From Procambarus clarkii (taxonomy: Eukaryota; Arthropoda; Malacostraca; Decapoda; Cambaridae): a stretch of DNA of 64,000 bases. Within the stretch, counting starts at the first letter, position 1. Each line of letters begins with the position of its first letter. The DNA is taken from positions 26,490,349 to 26,554,348 of the forward strand of contig NC_091181.1 in NCBI RefSeq assembly GCF_040958095.1, in the 5' to 3' direction. This document shows positions 1 through 13,600 of this stretch, piece after piece. A program made the position numbers and the translations under genes. Under the pieces are notes generated by a model that was given only the letters and a program-made list of their open reading frames with translations, was not told the DNA's origin and made no database searches.

Positions 1-1909
1 GAAATTCGCGTGGTTTTTGGCCGGTAGCGGCGAAAATCGCGCTATTTTTAGCCGGTAGCGGCGAAAATCACGATTTTTGCCAGCCAGCTGCGAAAATCGT
101 ATAGTTTTTGGCTGCTAACGGCGAAAATCGCGCGGTTTTTAGCCGGTAGCGGCGAAAATCGCGCTATTTTTGCCCACCAGCTGCAAAAATCGCATAGTTT
201 CTGGCCGCTAGCGGCGAAAATCGCACGGTTTTTGGCCGCTAGCGGCGAAAATCGCGCTATTTTTGGCCGGTAGCGGCGAAAATCGCGCTATTTTTGGCCG
301 GTAGCGGCGAAAATCACTTTTTTTGCCCGCCAGCTGCGAAAATCGCATAGTTTTTGGCCGCTAGCGGCGAAAATCGCGCGGTTTTTGGCCGGTAGCGGCT
401 AAAATCGCGCTCTTTTTGCCCGCCAGCTGCAAAAATCGCATAGTTTCTGGCCGCTAGCGGCGAAAATCGCACGATTTTTGGCCGCTAGCGGCGAAAATCG
501 CACGGTTTTTGGCCGCAAGCAGCGAAAATCGCGCAATTTTTGGCCCGTAGTGGCGAAAATCGCGATTTTTGCTCGCCAGCTGCGAAAATCGCATGGTTTT
601 TGGCCGCTAGCGGCGAAAATCGCGCGGTTTTTGGCCGGTAGCGGCGAAAATCGCGCTATTTTCGCCCGCCAGCTGCAAAAATCGCATAGTTTCTGGCCGC
701 TAGCGGCGAAAATCGCACGATTTTTGGCCGCTAGCGGCGAAATTCGCACGATTTTTGGCCGCTAGCGGCGAAATTTGCACGATTTTTGGCCGCTAGCGGC
801 GAAAATCGCACGGTTTTTGGCCGCTAGCGGCGAAAATCGCACGGTTTTTGGCCGCTAGCGGCGAAAATCGCACTATTTTTGGCCGGTAGCGGCGAAAATC
901 GCGATTTTTGCCCGCCAGCTGCGAAAATCGCATGTTTTTGGCCGCTAGCGGCGAAAATCGCGCTATTTTTGGCTGGTAACGGCGAAAATCACGATTTTTG
1001 CCAGCCAGCTGCGAAAATCGTATGGTTTTTGGCTGCTAACGGTGAAAATCGCGCGGTTTTTAGCCGGTAGCGGCGAAAATCGCGCTATTTTTGCCCACCA
1101 GCTGCAAAAATCGCATAGTTTCTGGCCGCTAGCGGCGAAAATCGCACGGTTTTTGGCCGCTAGCGGCGAAAATCGCGCTATTTTTGGCCGGTAGCGGCGA
1201 AAATCGCGCTATTTTTGGCCGGTAGCGGCGAAAATCACTTTTTTTGCCCGCCAGCTGCGAAAATCGCATAGTTTTTGGCCGCTAGCGGCGAAAATCGCGC
1301 GGTTTTTGGCCGGTAGCGGCGAAAATCGCGCTATTTTCGCCCGCCAGCTGCAAAAATCGCATAGTTTCTGGCCGCTAGCGGCGAAATTCACACGATTTTT
1401 GGGCGCTAGCGGCGAAATTTGCACGATTTTTGGCCGCTAGCGGTGAAAATCGCGCTATTTTTAGCCGGTAGCGGCGAAAATCGCGATTTTTGCCCGCCAG
1501 CTGCGAAAATCGCATGGTTTTTGGCCGCTAGCGGCGAAAATCGCGCGGTTTTTGGCCGGTAACGGCGAAAATCGGTCGATTTTTGGCAGGTAGCGGCGAA
1601 ATTCGCGCGGTTTTTGGGCGCCAGCAGCAAAAATCGCATGGTTTCTGGACGCTAGCGTCGAAAATAGCGCGGTTTTCGGCCGTTAAGGGCAAAAATCGCC
1701 CGATTTTTGGCCGCTAGCGGCGAAAATCGCACGGTTTTTGGCCGCTAGCGGCGAAAATCGCGCTATTTTTGGCCGGTAGCGGCGAAAATCGCGATTTTTG
1801 CCCGCCAGCTGCGAAAATCTCATGGTTTTTGGCCGCTAGCGGCGAAAATCGCGCGGTTTTTGGACGGTAGCGGCGAAAATCGGCTATTTTTGCCCGCCAG
1901 CTGCAAAAA

Positions 1910-4085
1910 TCGCATAGTTTCTTGCCGCTAGCGGCGAAATTCCCACGATTTTTGGCCGCTAGCGGCGAAATTTGCACGATTTTTGCCCGCCAGCTGCGAA
2001 AATCGCATGGTTTTTGGCCGCTAGCGGCGAAAATCGCGCGGTTTTTGGCTGGTAGCGGCGAAATTCGCGCGTTTTTTGGCCGCCAGCTGCAAAACTCGTT
2101 TGGTTTCTGGCCGCTAGCGTCGAAAATAGCGCGGTTTTCGGCCGTTAACGGCAAAAATCGCCCGATTTTTTGCCGCTAGCGGCGAAAATCGCACGGTTTT
2201 TGGCCGTTAGCGGCGAAAATCGCACGGTTTTTGGCCGCAAGCAGCGAAAATCGCGCAATTTTTGGCCCGTAGTGGCGAAAATCGCGATTTTTGCTCGCCA
2301 GCTGCGAAAATCGCATGGTTTTTGGCCGCTAGCGGCGAAAATCGCGCGGTTTTTGGCCGGTAGCGGCGAAAATCGCGCTATTTTCGCCCGCCAGCTGCAA
2401 AAATCGCATAGTTTCTGGCCGCTAGCGGCGAAATTCACACGATTTTTGGCCGCTAGTGGCGAAATTCGCACGATTTTTGGCCGCTAGCGGCGAAATTTGC
2501 ACGATTTTTGGCCGCTAGCGGCGAAAATCGCGCTATTTTTGGCCGGTAGCGGCGAAAATCGCATGGTTTTTGGCCGCTAGCGGCGAAAATCGCGTGGTTT
2601 TTGGCCGGTAGCGGCGAAAATCGGCTATTTTTGCCCGCCAGCTGCAAAAATCGCATAGTTTCTGGCCGCTAGCGGCGAAATTCCCACGATTTTTGGCCGC
2701 TAGCGGCGAAATTTGCACGATTTTTGGCCGCTAGCGGCGAAATTCGCACAATTTTTGGCCGCTAGCGGCGAAATTTGCACGATTTTTGGCCGCTAGCGGC
2801 GAAAATCGCACGGTTTTTGGCCGCTAGCGGCGAAAATCGCACGGTTTTTGGCCGCTAGCGGCGAAAATCGCACTATTTTTGGCCGGTAGCGGCGAAAATC
2901 GCGATTTTTGCCCGCCAGCTGCGAAAATCGCATGTTTTTGGCCGCTAGCGGCGAAAATCGCGCTATTTTTGGCTGGTAGCGGCGAAAATCACGATTTTTG
3001 CCAGCCAGCTGCGAAAATCGTATGGTTTTTGGCTGCTAACGGCGAAAATCGCGCGGTTTTTAGCCGGTAGCGGCGAAAATCGCGCTATTTTTGCCCACCA
3101 GCTGCAAAAATCGCATAGTTTCTGGCCGCTAGCGGCGAAAATCGCACGGTTTTTGGCCGCTAGCGGCGAAAATCGCGCTATTTTTGGCCGGTAGCGGCGA
3201 AAATCGCGCTATTTTTGGCCGGTAGCGGCGAAAATCACTTTTTTTGCCCGCCAGCTGCGAAAATCGCATAGTTTCTGGCCGCTAGCGGCGAAATTCCCAC
3301 GATTTTTGGCCGCTAGCGGCGAAATTTGCACGATTTTTGCCCGCCAGCTGCGAAAATCGCATGGTTTTTGGCCGCTAGCGGCGAAAATCGCGCGGTTTTT
3401 GGCTGGTAGCGGCGAAATTCGCGCGTTTTTTGGCCGCCAGCTGCAAAACTCGTTTGGTTTCTGGCCGCTAGCGTCGAAAATAGCGCGGTTTTCGGCCGTT
3501 AACGGCAAAAATCGCCCGATTTTTTGCCGCTAGCGGCGAAAATCGCACGGTTTTTGGCCGTTAGCGGCGAAAATCGCACGGTTTTTGGCCGCAAGCAGCG
3601 AAAATCGCGCAATTTTTGGCCCGTAGTGGCGAAAATCGCGATTTTTGCTCGCCAGCTGCGAAAATCGCATGGTTTTTGGCCGCTAGCGGCGAAAATCGCG
3701 CGGTTTTTGGCCGGTAGCGGCGAAAATCGCGCTATTTTCGCCCGCCAGCTGCAAAAATCGCATAGTTTCTGGCCGCTAGCGGCGAAATTCACACGATTTT
3801 TGGCCGCTAGTGGCGAAATTCGCACGATTTTTGGCCGCTAGCGGCGAAATTTGCACGATTTTTGGCCGCTAGCGGCGAAAATCGCGCTATTTTTGGCCGG
3901 TAGCGGCGAAAATCGCATGGTTTTTGGCCGCTAGCGGCGAAAATCGCGTGGTTTTTGGCCGGTAGCGGCGAAAATCGGCTATTTTTGCCCGCCAGCTGCA
4001 AAAATCGCATAGTTTCTGGCCGCTAGCGGCGAAATTCCCACGATTTTTGGCCGCTAGCGGCGAAATTTGCACGATTTTTGGCCGC
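1910..4085 (+). repeat. Block duplication in the satellite, offset 1,354 bp
   Basis: Sequence from about 1,920-2,730 recurs at about 3,275-4,085 with the same order of variant monomers, including the rare CGTTTGG and GTTAACGGC monomers. The array has therefore expanded by copying blocks of dozens of monomers, not only single monomers. Boundaries are approximate. Confidence 0.75.
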
Positions 4086-6321
4086 TAGCGGCGAAAATCG
4101 CGCTATTTTTGGCCGGTAGTGGCGAAAATCGCGATTTTTACCCGCCAGCTGCGAAAATCGCATGGTTTTTGGCCGGTAGCGGCGAAAATCGCGCTATTTT
4201 TGCCCGCCAGCTGCAAAAATCGCATAGTTTCTGGCCGCTAGCGGCGAAAATCGCACGATTTTTGGCCGCTAGCGGCGAAATTCGCACAATTTTTGGCCGC
4301 TAGCGGCGAAATTTGCACGATTTTTGGCCGCTAGCGGCAAAAATCGCACGGTTTTTGGCCGCTAGCGGCGAAAATCGCACGGTTTTTGGCCGCTAGCGGC
4401 GAAAATCGCACTATTTTTGGCCGGTAGCGGCGAAAATCGCGATTTTTGCCCGCCAGCTGCGAAAATCGCATGTTTTTGGCCGCTAGCGGCGAAAATCGCG
4501 CTATTTTTGGCCACCAGCTGCGAAAATCGTATGGTTTTTGGCTGCTAACGGCGAAAATCGCGCGGTTTTTAGCCGGTAGCGGCGAAAATCGCGCTATTTT
4601 TGCCCACCAGCTGCAAAAATCGCATAGTTTCTGGCCGCTAGCGGCGAAAATCGCACGGTTTTTGGCCGCTAGCGGCGAAAATCGCGCTATTTTTGGCCGG
4701 TAGCGGCGAAAATCGCGCTATTTTTGGCCGGTAGCGGCGAAAATCACTTTTTTTGCCCGCCAGCTGCGAAAATCGCATAGTTTTTGGCCGCTAGCGGCGA
4801 AAATCGCGCGGTTTTTGGCCGGTAGCGGCTAAAATCGCGCTCTTTTTGCCCGCCTGCTGCAAAAATCGCATAGTTTCTGGCCGCTAGCGGCGAAAATCGC
4901 ACGATTTTTGGCCGCTAGCGGCGAAAATCGCACGGTTTTTGGCCGCAAGCAGCGAAAATCGCGCAATTTTTGGCCCGTAGTGGCGAAAATTGCGATTTTT
5001 GCTCGCCAGCTGCGAAAATCGCATGGTTTTTGGCCGCTAGCGGCGAAAATCGCGCGGTTTTTGGCCGGTAGCGGCGAAAATCGCGCTATTTTCGCCCGCC
5101 AGCTGCAAAAATCGCATAGTTTCTGGCCGCTAGCGGCGAAATTCACACGATTTTTGGGCGCTAGCGGCGAAATTCGCACGATTTTTGGCCGCTAGCGGCG
5201 AAATTTGCACGATTTTTGGCCGCTAGCGACGAAAATCGCACTGTTTTTGACCGCTAGCGGCGAAAATCGCGCTATTTTTGGCCGGTAGTGGCGAAAATCG
5301 CGATTTTTGCCCGCCAGCTGCAAAAATCGCATAGTTTCTGACCGCTAGCAGCGAAATTCCCACGATTTTTGGCCGCTAGCGGCGAAAATCGCGTGGTTTT
5401 TGGCCGGTAGCGGCGAAAATCGCGCTATTTTTGAACGCCAGCTGCAAAAATCGCATAGTTTCTGGCCGCTAGCGGCGAAAATCGCACGGTTTTTGGCCGC
5501 TAGCAGCGAAAATCGCGATATTTTTTAGCCAGTAGCGGTGAAAATCGCGATTTTTGGCCGGTAGCGGCGAAAATCGCGCTATTTTCGTCCGCCAGCTGCA
5601 AAAATCGCATAGTTTCTGGCCGCTAGCGGCGAAAATCGCACGATTTTTGGCCGCTAGCGGCGAAAATCGCACGGTTTTTAGCCGCTAGCGGCGAAAATCG
5701 CGCTATTTTTGGCCGGTAGCGCCGAAAATCGCGATTTTTGCCCGCCAGCTGCGAAAATCTCATGGTTTTCGGCCGGTAGCGGCGAAAATCGCGCGGTTTT
5801 TGGCCGGTAGCAGCGAAAATCGGTCGATTTTGGGCAGGTAGCGGAGAAATTCGCGCGGTTTTTGGCCGCCAGCTGCAAAAATAGCATGGTTTCTGGCCGC
5901 TAGCGTCGAAAATAGCGCTGTTATCGGCCGTTAGCGGCAAAAATCGCCCGATTTTTGGCCGCTAGCGGCGAAAATCGCACGGTTTTTGGCCGCTAGCGGC
6001 GAAAATCGCGCTATTTTTGGCCGGTAGCGGCGAAAATCGCGATTTTTGCCCGCCAGCTGCGAAAATCGCATGGTTTTTGGCCGCTAGCGGCGAAAATCGC
6101 GCGATTTTTGGCCGGTATCGGCGAAAATCGCGCTATTTTTGCCCGCCAGCTGCAAAAATCGCATAGTTTCTGGCCGCTAGCGGCGAAAATCGCGCAATTT
6201 TTGGCAGCTAGCGGCGAAATTCGCACGAAATTTGGCCGCTAGCAGCGAAATTTGTACGATTTTTGGCCGCTAGCGGCGAAAATCGCCTCATTTTTAGCCG
6301 CTAGCGGCGAAAAAAGCCCCT

Positions 6322-6345
6322 TTTTTGGCCGCTAGCGGCCAAAAA
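6322..6345. repeat. Perfect 24-bp palindrome at the left orientation switch
   Basis: The switch point is centred inside a GCTAGC core. Twelve bases ending TTGGCCGCT are followed directly by their reverse complement AGCGGCCAA, with T5 and A5 at the outer ends. A perfect loopless palindrome is expected where a monomer has been joined head-to-head at its own symmetry axis. Confidence 0.95.
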
Positions 6346-6965
6346 TCGTGCGAATTTCGCCGCTAGCGGTAAAAAATCGTGCGATTTTCGCCGCTAGCGG
6401 CCAGAAACTATGCGATTTTTGCAGCTGGCGGACAAAAATAGCGCGATTTTCGCCGCTACCGGCCAAAAACCGCGCGATTTTCGCCGCTAGCGGCCAAAAA
6501 CCATGTGATTTTCGCAGCTGGCGGGCAAAAATCGCGATTTTCGCTGCTACCGGCCAAAAATTGCGCGATTTTCGCCGCTAGCGGCCAAAAACCGTGCGAT
6601 TTTCGCCGCTAGCGGCAAAAAATCGGGCGATTTTTGCCGCTAACGGCCAAAAACCGCGCTATTTTCGACGCTAGCGGCCAAAAACCATGCGATTTTTGCA
6701 GCTGGCGGGCAAAAATCGCGATTTTCGCCGCTACCGGCCAAAAATAGACCGATTTTCGCCGCTAGCGGCCAAAAAAGGGGCTATTTTCGCCGCTAGCGGC
6801 TAAAAATGGGGCGATTTTCGCCGCTAGCGGCCAAAAATCGTGCAAATTTCGCCGCTAGCGGCCAAATTTCGTGCGAATTTCGCCGCTAGGTGCCAAAAAT
6901 TGCGCGATTTTCGCCCCTAGCGGCCAGAAACTATGCGATTTTTGCAGCTGGCGGGCAAAAATAGC
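6334..6965 (-). repeat. Satellite segment in reversed orientation
   Basis: Up to about 6,333 the + strand reads linker-then-core as CGAAAATCGC...TTTTTGGCC. From 6,334 to about 6,965 it reads the opposite way (GCGATTTTCGCC...GGCCAAAAA). After that the original orientation resumes. This is the only clear orientation switch I found in the satellite blocks. Confidence 0.9.
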
Positions 6966-7004
6966 GAGATTTTCGCCCGCCAGCTGCAAAAATCGCATAG
7001 TTTC
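6927..7004. repeat. Hairpin at the right orientation switch
   Basis: A 29-bp left arm (6,927-6,955, starting GAAACTATGCG) pairs perfectly with 6,976-7,004. Pairing continues inward with one mismatch, leaving a loop of about 6 bp (AGCGAG). This marks the return from reversed to normal orientation and suggests a fold-back at a CAGCTG-type monomer. Confidence 0.93.
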
Positions 7005-7813
7005 GGCCTCTAGCGGCGAAATTCGCCCGATTTTTGGCCGCTAGCGGCGAAAATCGCGCTATTTTTGGCCGGTAGTGGCGAAAATCGCGATTATTACCCG
7101 CCAGCTGCGAAAATCGCATGGTTTTTGGCCGGTAGCGGCGAAAATCGCGCTATTTTTGCCCGCCAGCTGCAAAAATCGCATAGTTTCTGGCCGCTAGCGG
7201 CGAAAATCGCACGATTTTTGGCCGCTAGCGGCGAAATTCGCACGATTTTTGGCCGCTAGCGGCGAAATTTGCACGATTTTTGGCCGCTAGCGGCGAAAAT
7301 CGCACGGTTTTTGGCCGCTAGCGGCGAAAATCGCACGGTTTTTGGCCGCTAGCGGCGAAAATCGCACTATTTTTGGCCGGTAGCGGCGAAAATCGCGATT
7401 TTTGCCCGCCAGCTGCGAAAATCGCATGTTTTTGGCCGCTAGCGGCGAAAATCGCGCTATTTTTGGCTGGTAGCGGCGAAAATCACGATTTTTGCCAGCC
7501 AGCTGCGAAAATCGTATAGTTTTTGGCTGCTAACGGCGAAAATCGCGCGGTTTTTAGCCGGTAGCGGCGAAAATCGCGCTATTTTTGCCCACCAGCTGCA
7601 AAAATCGCATAGTTTCTGGCCGCTAGCGGCGAAAATCGCACGGTTTTTGGCCGCTAGCGGCGAAAATCGCGCTATTTTTGGCCGGTAGCGGCGAAAATCG
7701 CGCTATTTTTGGCCGGTAGCGGCGAAAATTACTTTTTTTGCCCGCCAGCTGCGAAAATCGCATAGTTTTTGGCCGCTAGCGGCGAAAATCGCGCGGTTTT
7801 TGGCCGGTAGCGG

Positions 7814-10680
7814 CTAAAATCGCGCTCTTTTTGCCCGCCAGCTGCAAAAATCGCATAGTTTCTGGCCGCTAGCGGCGAAAATCGCACGATTTTTGGCCGC
7901 TAGCGGCGAAAATCGCACGGTTTTTGGCCGCAAGCAGCGAAAATCGCGCAATTTTTGGCCCGTAGTGGCGAAAATCGCGATTTTTGCTCGCCAGCTGCGA
8001 AAATCGCATGGTTTTTGGCCGCTAGCGGCGAAAATCGCGCGGTTTTTGGCCGGTAGCGGCGAAAATCGCGCTATTTTCGCCCGCCAGCTGCAAAAATCGC
8101 ATAGTTTCTGGCCGATAGCGGCGAAATTCACACGATTTTTGGCCGCTAGCGGCGAAATTCGCACGATTTTTGGCCGCTAGCGGCGAAATTTGCACGATTT
8201 TTGGCCGCTAGCCGCGAAAATCGCGCTATTTTTGGCCGGTAGCGGCGAAAATCGCGATTTTTGCCCGCCAGCTGCGAAAATCTCATGGTTTTTGGCCGCT
8301 AGCGGCGAAAATCGCGTGGTTTTTGGCCGGTAGCGGCGAAAATCGGCTATTTTTGCCCGCCAGCTGAAAAAATCGCATAGTTTCTGGCCGCTAGCGGCGA
8401 AATTCCCACGATTTTTGGCCGCTAGCGGCGAAATTTGCACGATTTTTGGCGGCTAGCGGCGAAAATCGCGCTATTTTTGGCCGGTAGTGGCGAAAATCGC
8501 GATTTTTACCCGCCAGCTGCGAAAATCGCATGGTTTTTGGCCGGTAGCGGCGAAAATTGCGCTATTTTTGCCCGCCAGCTGCAAAAATCGCATAGTTTCT
8601 GGCCGCTAGCGGCGAAAATCGCACGATTTTTGGCCGCTAGCGGCGAAATTCGCACGATTTTTGGCCGCTAGCGGCGAAATTTGCACGATTTTTGGCCGCT
8701 AGCGGCGAAAATCGCACGGTTTTTGGCCGCTAGCGGCGAAAATCGCACGGTTTTTGGCCGCTAGCGGCGAAAATCGCACTATTTTTGGCCGGTAGCGGCG
8801 AAAATCGTGATTTTTGCCCGCCAGCTGCGAAAATCGCATGTTTTTGGCCGCTAGCGGCGAAAATCGCGCTATTTTTGGCTGGTAGCGGCGAAAATCACGA
8901 TTTTTGCCAGCCAGCTGCGAAAATCGTATGGTTTTTGGCTGCTAACGGCGAAAATCGCGCGGTTTTTAGCCGGTAGCGGCGAAAGTCGCGCTATTTTTGC
9001 CCACCAGCTGCAAAAATCGCATAGTTTCTGGCCGCTAGCGGCGAAAATCGCACGGTTTTTGGCCGCTAGCGGCGACAATCGCGCTATTTTTGGCCGGTAG
9101 CGGCGAAAATCGCGCTATTTTTGGCCGGTAGCGGCGAAAATCACTTTTTTTGCCCGCCAGCTGCGAAAATCGCATAGTTTTTGGCCGCTAGCGGCGAAAA
9201 TCGCGCGGTTTTTGGCCGGTAGCGGCGAAAATCACGATTTTTGCCAGCCAGCTGCGAAAATCGTATGGTTTTTGGCTGCTAACGGCGAAAATCGCGCGGT
9301 TTTTAGCCGGTAGCGGCGAAAGTCGCGCTATTTTTGCCCACCAGCTGCAAAAATCGCATAGTTTCTGGCCGCTAGCGGCGAAAATCGCACGGTTTTTGGC
9401 CGCTAGCGGCGACAATCGCGCTATTTTTGGCCGGTAGCGGCGAAAATCGCGCTATTTTTGGCCGGTAGCGGCGAAAATCACTTTTTTTGCCCGCCAGCTG
9501 CGAAAATCGCATAGTTTTTGGCCGCTAGCGGCGAAAATCGCGCGGTTTTTGGCCGGTAGCGGCTAAAATCGCGCTCTTTTTGCCCGCCAGCTGCAAAAAT
9601 CGCATAGTTTCTGGCCGCTAGCGGCGAAAATCGCACGATTTTTGGCCGCTAGCGGCGAAAATCGCACGGTTTTTGGCCGCAAGCAGCGAAAATCGCGCAA
9701 TTTTTGGCCCGTAGTGGCGAAAATCGCGATTTTTGCTCGCCAGCTGCGAAAATCGCATGGTTTTTGGCCGCTAGCGGCGAAAATCGCGCGGTTTTTGGCC
9801 GGTAGCGGCGAAAATCGCGCTATTTTCGCCCGCCAGCTGCAAAAATCGCATAGTTTCTGGCCGCTAGCGGCGAAATTCACACGATTTTTGGCCGCTAGCG
9901 GCGAAATTCGCACGATTTTTGGCCGCTAGCGGCGAAATTTGCACGATTTTTGGCCGCTAGCGGCGAAAATCGCGCTATTTTTGGCCGGTAGCGGCGAAAA
10001 TCGCGATTTTTGCCCGCCAGCTGCGAAAATCTCATGGTTTTTGGCCGCTAGCGGCGAAAATCGCGTGGTTTTTGGCCGGTAGCGGCGAAAATCGGCTATT
10101 TTTGCCCGCCAGCTGCAAAAATCGCATAGTTTCTGGCCGCTAGCGGCGAAATTCCCACGATTTTTGGCCGCTAGCGGCGAAATTTGCACGATTTTTGGCC
10201 GCTAGCGGCGAAAATCGCGCTATTTTTGGCCGGTAGTGGCGAAAATCGCGATTTTTACCCGCCAGCTGCGAAAATCGCATGGTTTTTGGCCGGTAGCGGC
10301 GAAAATCGCGCTATTTTTGCCCGCCAGCTGCAAAAATCGCATAGTTTCTGGCCGCTAGCGGCGAAAATCGCACGATTTTTGGCCGCTAGCGGCGAAATTC
10401 GCACGATTTTTGGCCGCTAGCGGCGAAATTTGCACGATTTTTGGCCGCTAGAGGCGAAAATCGCACGGTTTTTGGCCGCTAGCGGCGAAAATCGCACGGT
10501 TTTTGGCCGCTAGCGGCGAAAATCGCACTATTTTTGGCCGGTAGCGGCGAAAATCGCGATTTTTGCCCGCCAGCTGCGAAAATCGCATGTTTTTGGCCGC
10601 TAGCGGCGAAAATCGCGCTATTTTTGGCTGGTAGCGGCGAAAATCACGATTTTTGCCAGCCAGCTGCGAAAATCGTATGG
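7814..10680 (+). repeat. Block duplication in the satellite, offset 1,749 bp
   Basis: The segment at about 7,814-8,931 recurs at about 9,563-10,680 with the same variant order. Shared markers include GGCTAAAATCGCGCTC monomers, the GCAAGCAGCG core and the GGCCCGTAGTGG core. Both copies end at a GCCAGCCAGCTG monomer followed by CGTATGG, and then diverge. Edges are approximate. Confidence 0.8.
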
Positions 10681-13600
10681 TTTTTTGGCCGCTAGCGGCG
10701 AAAATCGCGCGGTTTTTGGCCGGTAGCGGCTAAAATCGCGCTCTTTTTGCCCGCCAGCTGCAAAAATCGCATAGTTTCTGGCCGCTAGCGGCGAAAATCG
10801 CACGATTTTTGGCCGCTAGCGGCGAAAATCGCACGGTTTTTGGCCGCAAGCAGCGAAAATCGCGCAATTTTTGGCCCGTAGTGGCGAAAATTGCGATTTT
10901 TGCTCGCCAGCTGCGAAAATCGCATGGTTTTTGGCCGCTAGCGGCGAAAATCGCGCGGTTTTTGGCCGGTAGCGGCGAAAATCGCGCTATTTTCGCCCGC
11001 CAGCTGCAAAAATCGCATAGTTTCTGGCCGCTAGCGGCGAAATTCACACGATTTTTGGGCGCTAGCGGCGAAAATCGCGTGGTTTTTGGCCGGTAGCGGC
11101 GAAAATCGCGCTATTTTTGAACGCCAGCTGCAAAAATCGCATAGTTTCTGGCCGCTAGCGGCGAAAATCGCACGGTTTTTGGCCGCTAGCAGCGAAAATC
11201 GCGATATTTTTTAGCCAGTAGCGGTGAAAATCGCGATTTTTGGCCGGTAGCGGCGAAAATCGCGCTATTTTCGTCCGCCAGCTGCAAAAATCGCATAGTT
11301 TCTGGCCGCTAGCGGCGAAAATCGCACGATTTTTGGCCGCTAGCGGCGAAAATCGCACGGTTTTTGGCCGCTAGCGGCGAAAATCGCGCTATTTTTGGCC
11401 GGTAGCGCCGAAAATCGCGATTTTTGCCCGCCAGCTGCGAAAATCTCATGGTTTTTGGCCGGTAGCGGCGAAAATCGCGCGGTTTTTGGCCGGTAGCGGC
11501 GAAAATCGGTCGATTTTTGGCAGGTAGCGGAGAAATTCGCGTGGTTTTTGGCCGCCAGCTGCAAAAATAGCATGGTTTCTGGCCGCTAGCGTCGAAAATA
11601 GCGCTGTTATCGGCCGTTAGCGGCAAAAATCGCCCGATTTTTGGCCGCTAGCGGCGAAAATCGCACGGTTTTTGGCCGCTAGCGGCGAAAATCGCGCTAT
11701 TTTTGGCCGGTAGCGGCGAAAAACGCGATTTTTGCCCGCCAGCTGCGAAAATCTCATGGTTTTTGGCCGCTAGCGGCGAAATTTGCACGATTTTTGGCCG
11801 CTAGCGGCGAAAATCGCGCTATTTTTGGCCGGTAGCGGCGAAAATCGCGATTTTTGCCCGCCAGCTGCGAAAATCGCGCGGTTTTTGGCCGGTAACGGCG
11901 AAAATCGGTCGATTTTTGGCAGGTAGCGGCGAAATTCGCGCGGTTTTTGGCCGCCAGCTGCAAAAATCGCATGGTTTCTGGATGCTAGCGTCGAAAATAG
12001 CGCGGTTTTCGGCCGTTAACGGCAAAAATCGCCCAATTTTTGGCCGCTAGCGGCGAAAATCGCACGGTTTTTGGCCGCTAGCGGCGAAAATCGCGCATTT
12101 TTGGCCGGTAGCGGCGAAAATCGCGATTTTTGCCTGCCAGCTGCGAAAATCTCATGGTTTTTGGCCGCTAGCGGCGAAAATCGCGCGGTTTTTGGCCGGT
12201 AGCGGCGAAAATCGGCTATTTTTGCCCGCCAGCTGCAAAAATAGCATAGTTTCTGGCCGCTAGCGTCGAAAATAGCACGGTTTTGGCTGTTACCGGCAAA
12301 AATCGCCCGATTTTTGGCCGCTAGCGGCGAAAATCGCACGGTTTTTGGCCACTAGCGGCGAAAATCGCGCTATTTTTGGCCGGTAGCGGCGAAAATCGCG
12401 ATTTTTGCCCGCCAGCTGCGAAAATCTCATGGTTTTTGGCCGCTAGCGGCGAAAATCGCGTGGTTTTTGGCCGGTAGCGGCGAAAATCGGCTATTTTTGC
12501 CCGCCAGCTGCAAAAATCGCATAGTTTCTGGCCGCTAGCGGCGAAATTCCCACGATTTTTGGCCGCTAGCGGCGAAATTTGCACGATTTTTGGCCGCTAG
12601 CGGCGAAAATCGCGCTATTTTTGGCCGGTAGTGGCGAAAATCGCGATTTTTACCCGCCAGCTGCGAAAATCGCATGGTTTTTGGCCGGTAGCGGCGAAAA
12701 TCGCGCTATTTTTGCCCGCCAGCTGCAAAAATCGCATAGTTTCTGGCCGCTAGCGGCGAAAATCGCACGATTTTTGGCCGCTAGCGGCGAAATTCGCACG
12801 ATTTTTGGCCGCTAGCGGCGAAATTTGCACGATTTTTGGCCGCTAGAGGCGAAAATCGCACGGTTTTTGGCCGCTAGCGGCGAAAATCGCACGGTTTTTG
12901 GCCGCTAGCGGCGAAAATCGCACTATTTTTGGCCGGTAGCGGCGAAAATCGCGATTTTTGCCCGCCAGCTGCGAAAATCGCATGTTTTTGGCCGCTAGCG
13001 GCGAAAATCGCGCTATTTTTGGCTGGTAGCGGCGAAAATCACGATTTTTGCCAGCCAGCTGCGAAAATCGTATGGTTTTTGGCCGCTAGCGGCGAAAATC
13101 GCGCGGTTTTTGGCCGGTAGCGGCTAAAATCGCGCTCTTTTTGCCCGCCAGCTGCAAAAATCGCATAGTTTCTGGCCGCTAGCGGCGAAAATCGCACGAT
13201 TTTTGGCCGCTAGCGGCGAAAATCGCACGGTTTTTGGCCGCAAGCAGCGAAAATCGCGCAATTTTTGGCCCGTAGTGGCGAAAATTGCGATTTTTGCTCG
13301 CCAGCTGCGAAAATCGCATGGTTTTTGGCCGCTAGCGGCGAAAATCGCGCGGTTTTTGGCCGGTAGCGGCGAAAATCGCGCTATTTTCGCCCGCCAGCTG
13401 CAAAAATCGCATAGTTTCTGGCCGCTAGCGGCGAAATTCACACGATTTTTGGGCGCTAGCGGCGAAAATCGCGTGGTTTTTGGCCGGTAGCGGCGAAAAT
13501 CGCGCTATTTTTGAACGCCAGCTGCAAAAATCGCATAGTTTCTGGCCGCTAGCGGCGAAAATCGCACGGTTTTTGGCCGCTAGCAGCGAAAATCGCGATA

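Larger units (their letters stand above)
6126..6973. repeat. Inverted duplication inside the satellite
   Basis: The left arm (about 6,126-6,333) is repeated in reverse complement at about 6,766-6,973. Both arms carry the same unusual monomers in the same order. These include a CATTTTTAGCC linker and an AAAGCCCCTTTTTT linker seen nowhere else that I noticed in the window, and a GCACGAAATTTGG variant. The arms differ at a handful of bases. The spacer of about 430 bp is also satellite in reverse orientation. Fold-back synthesis, or an inversion with duplication, would explain it. Confidence 0.8.
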
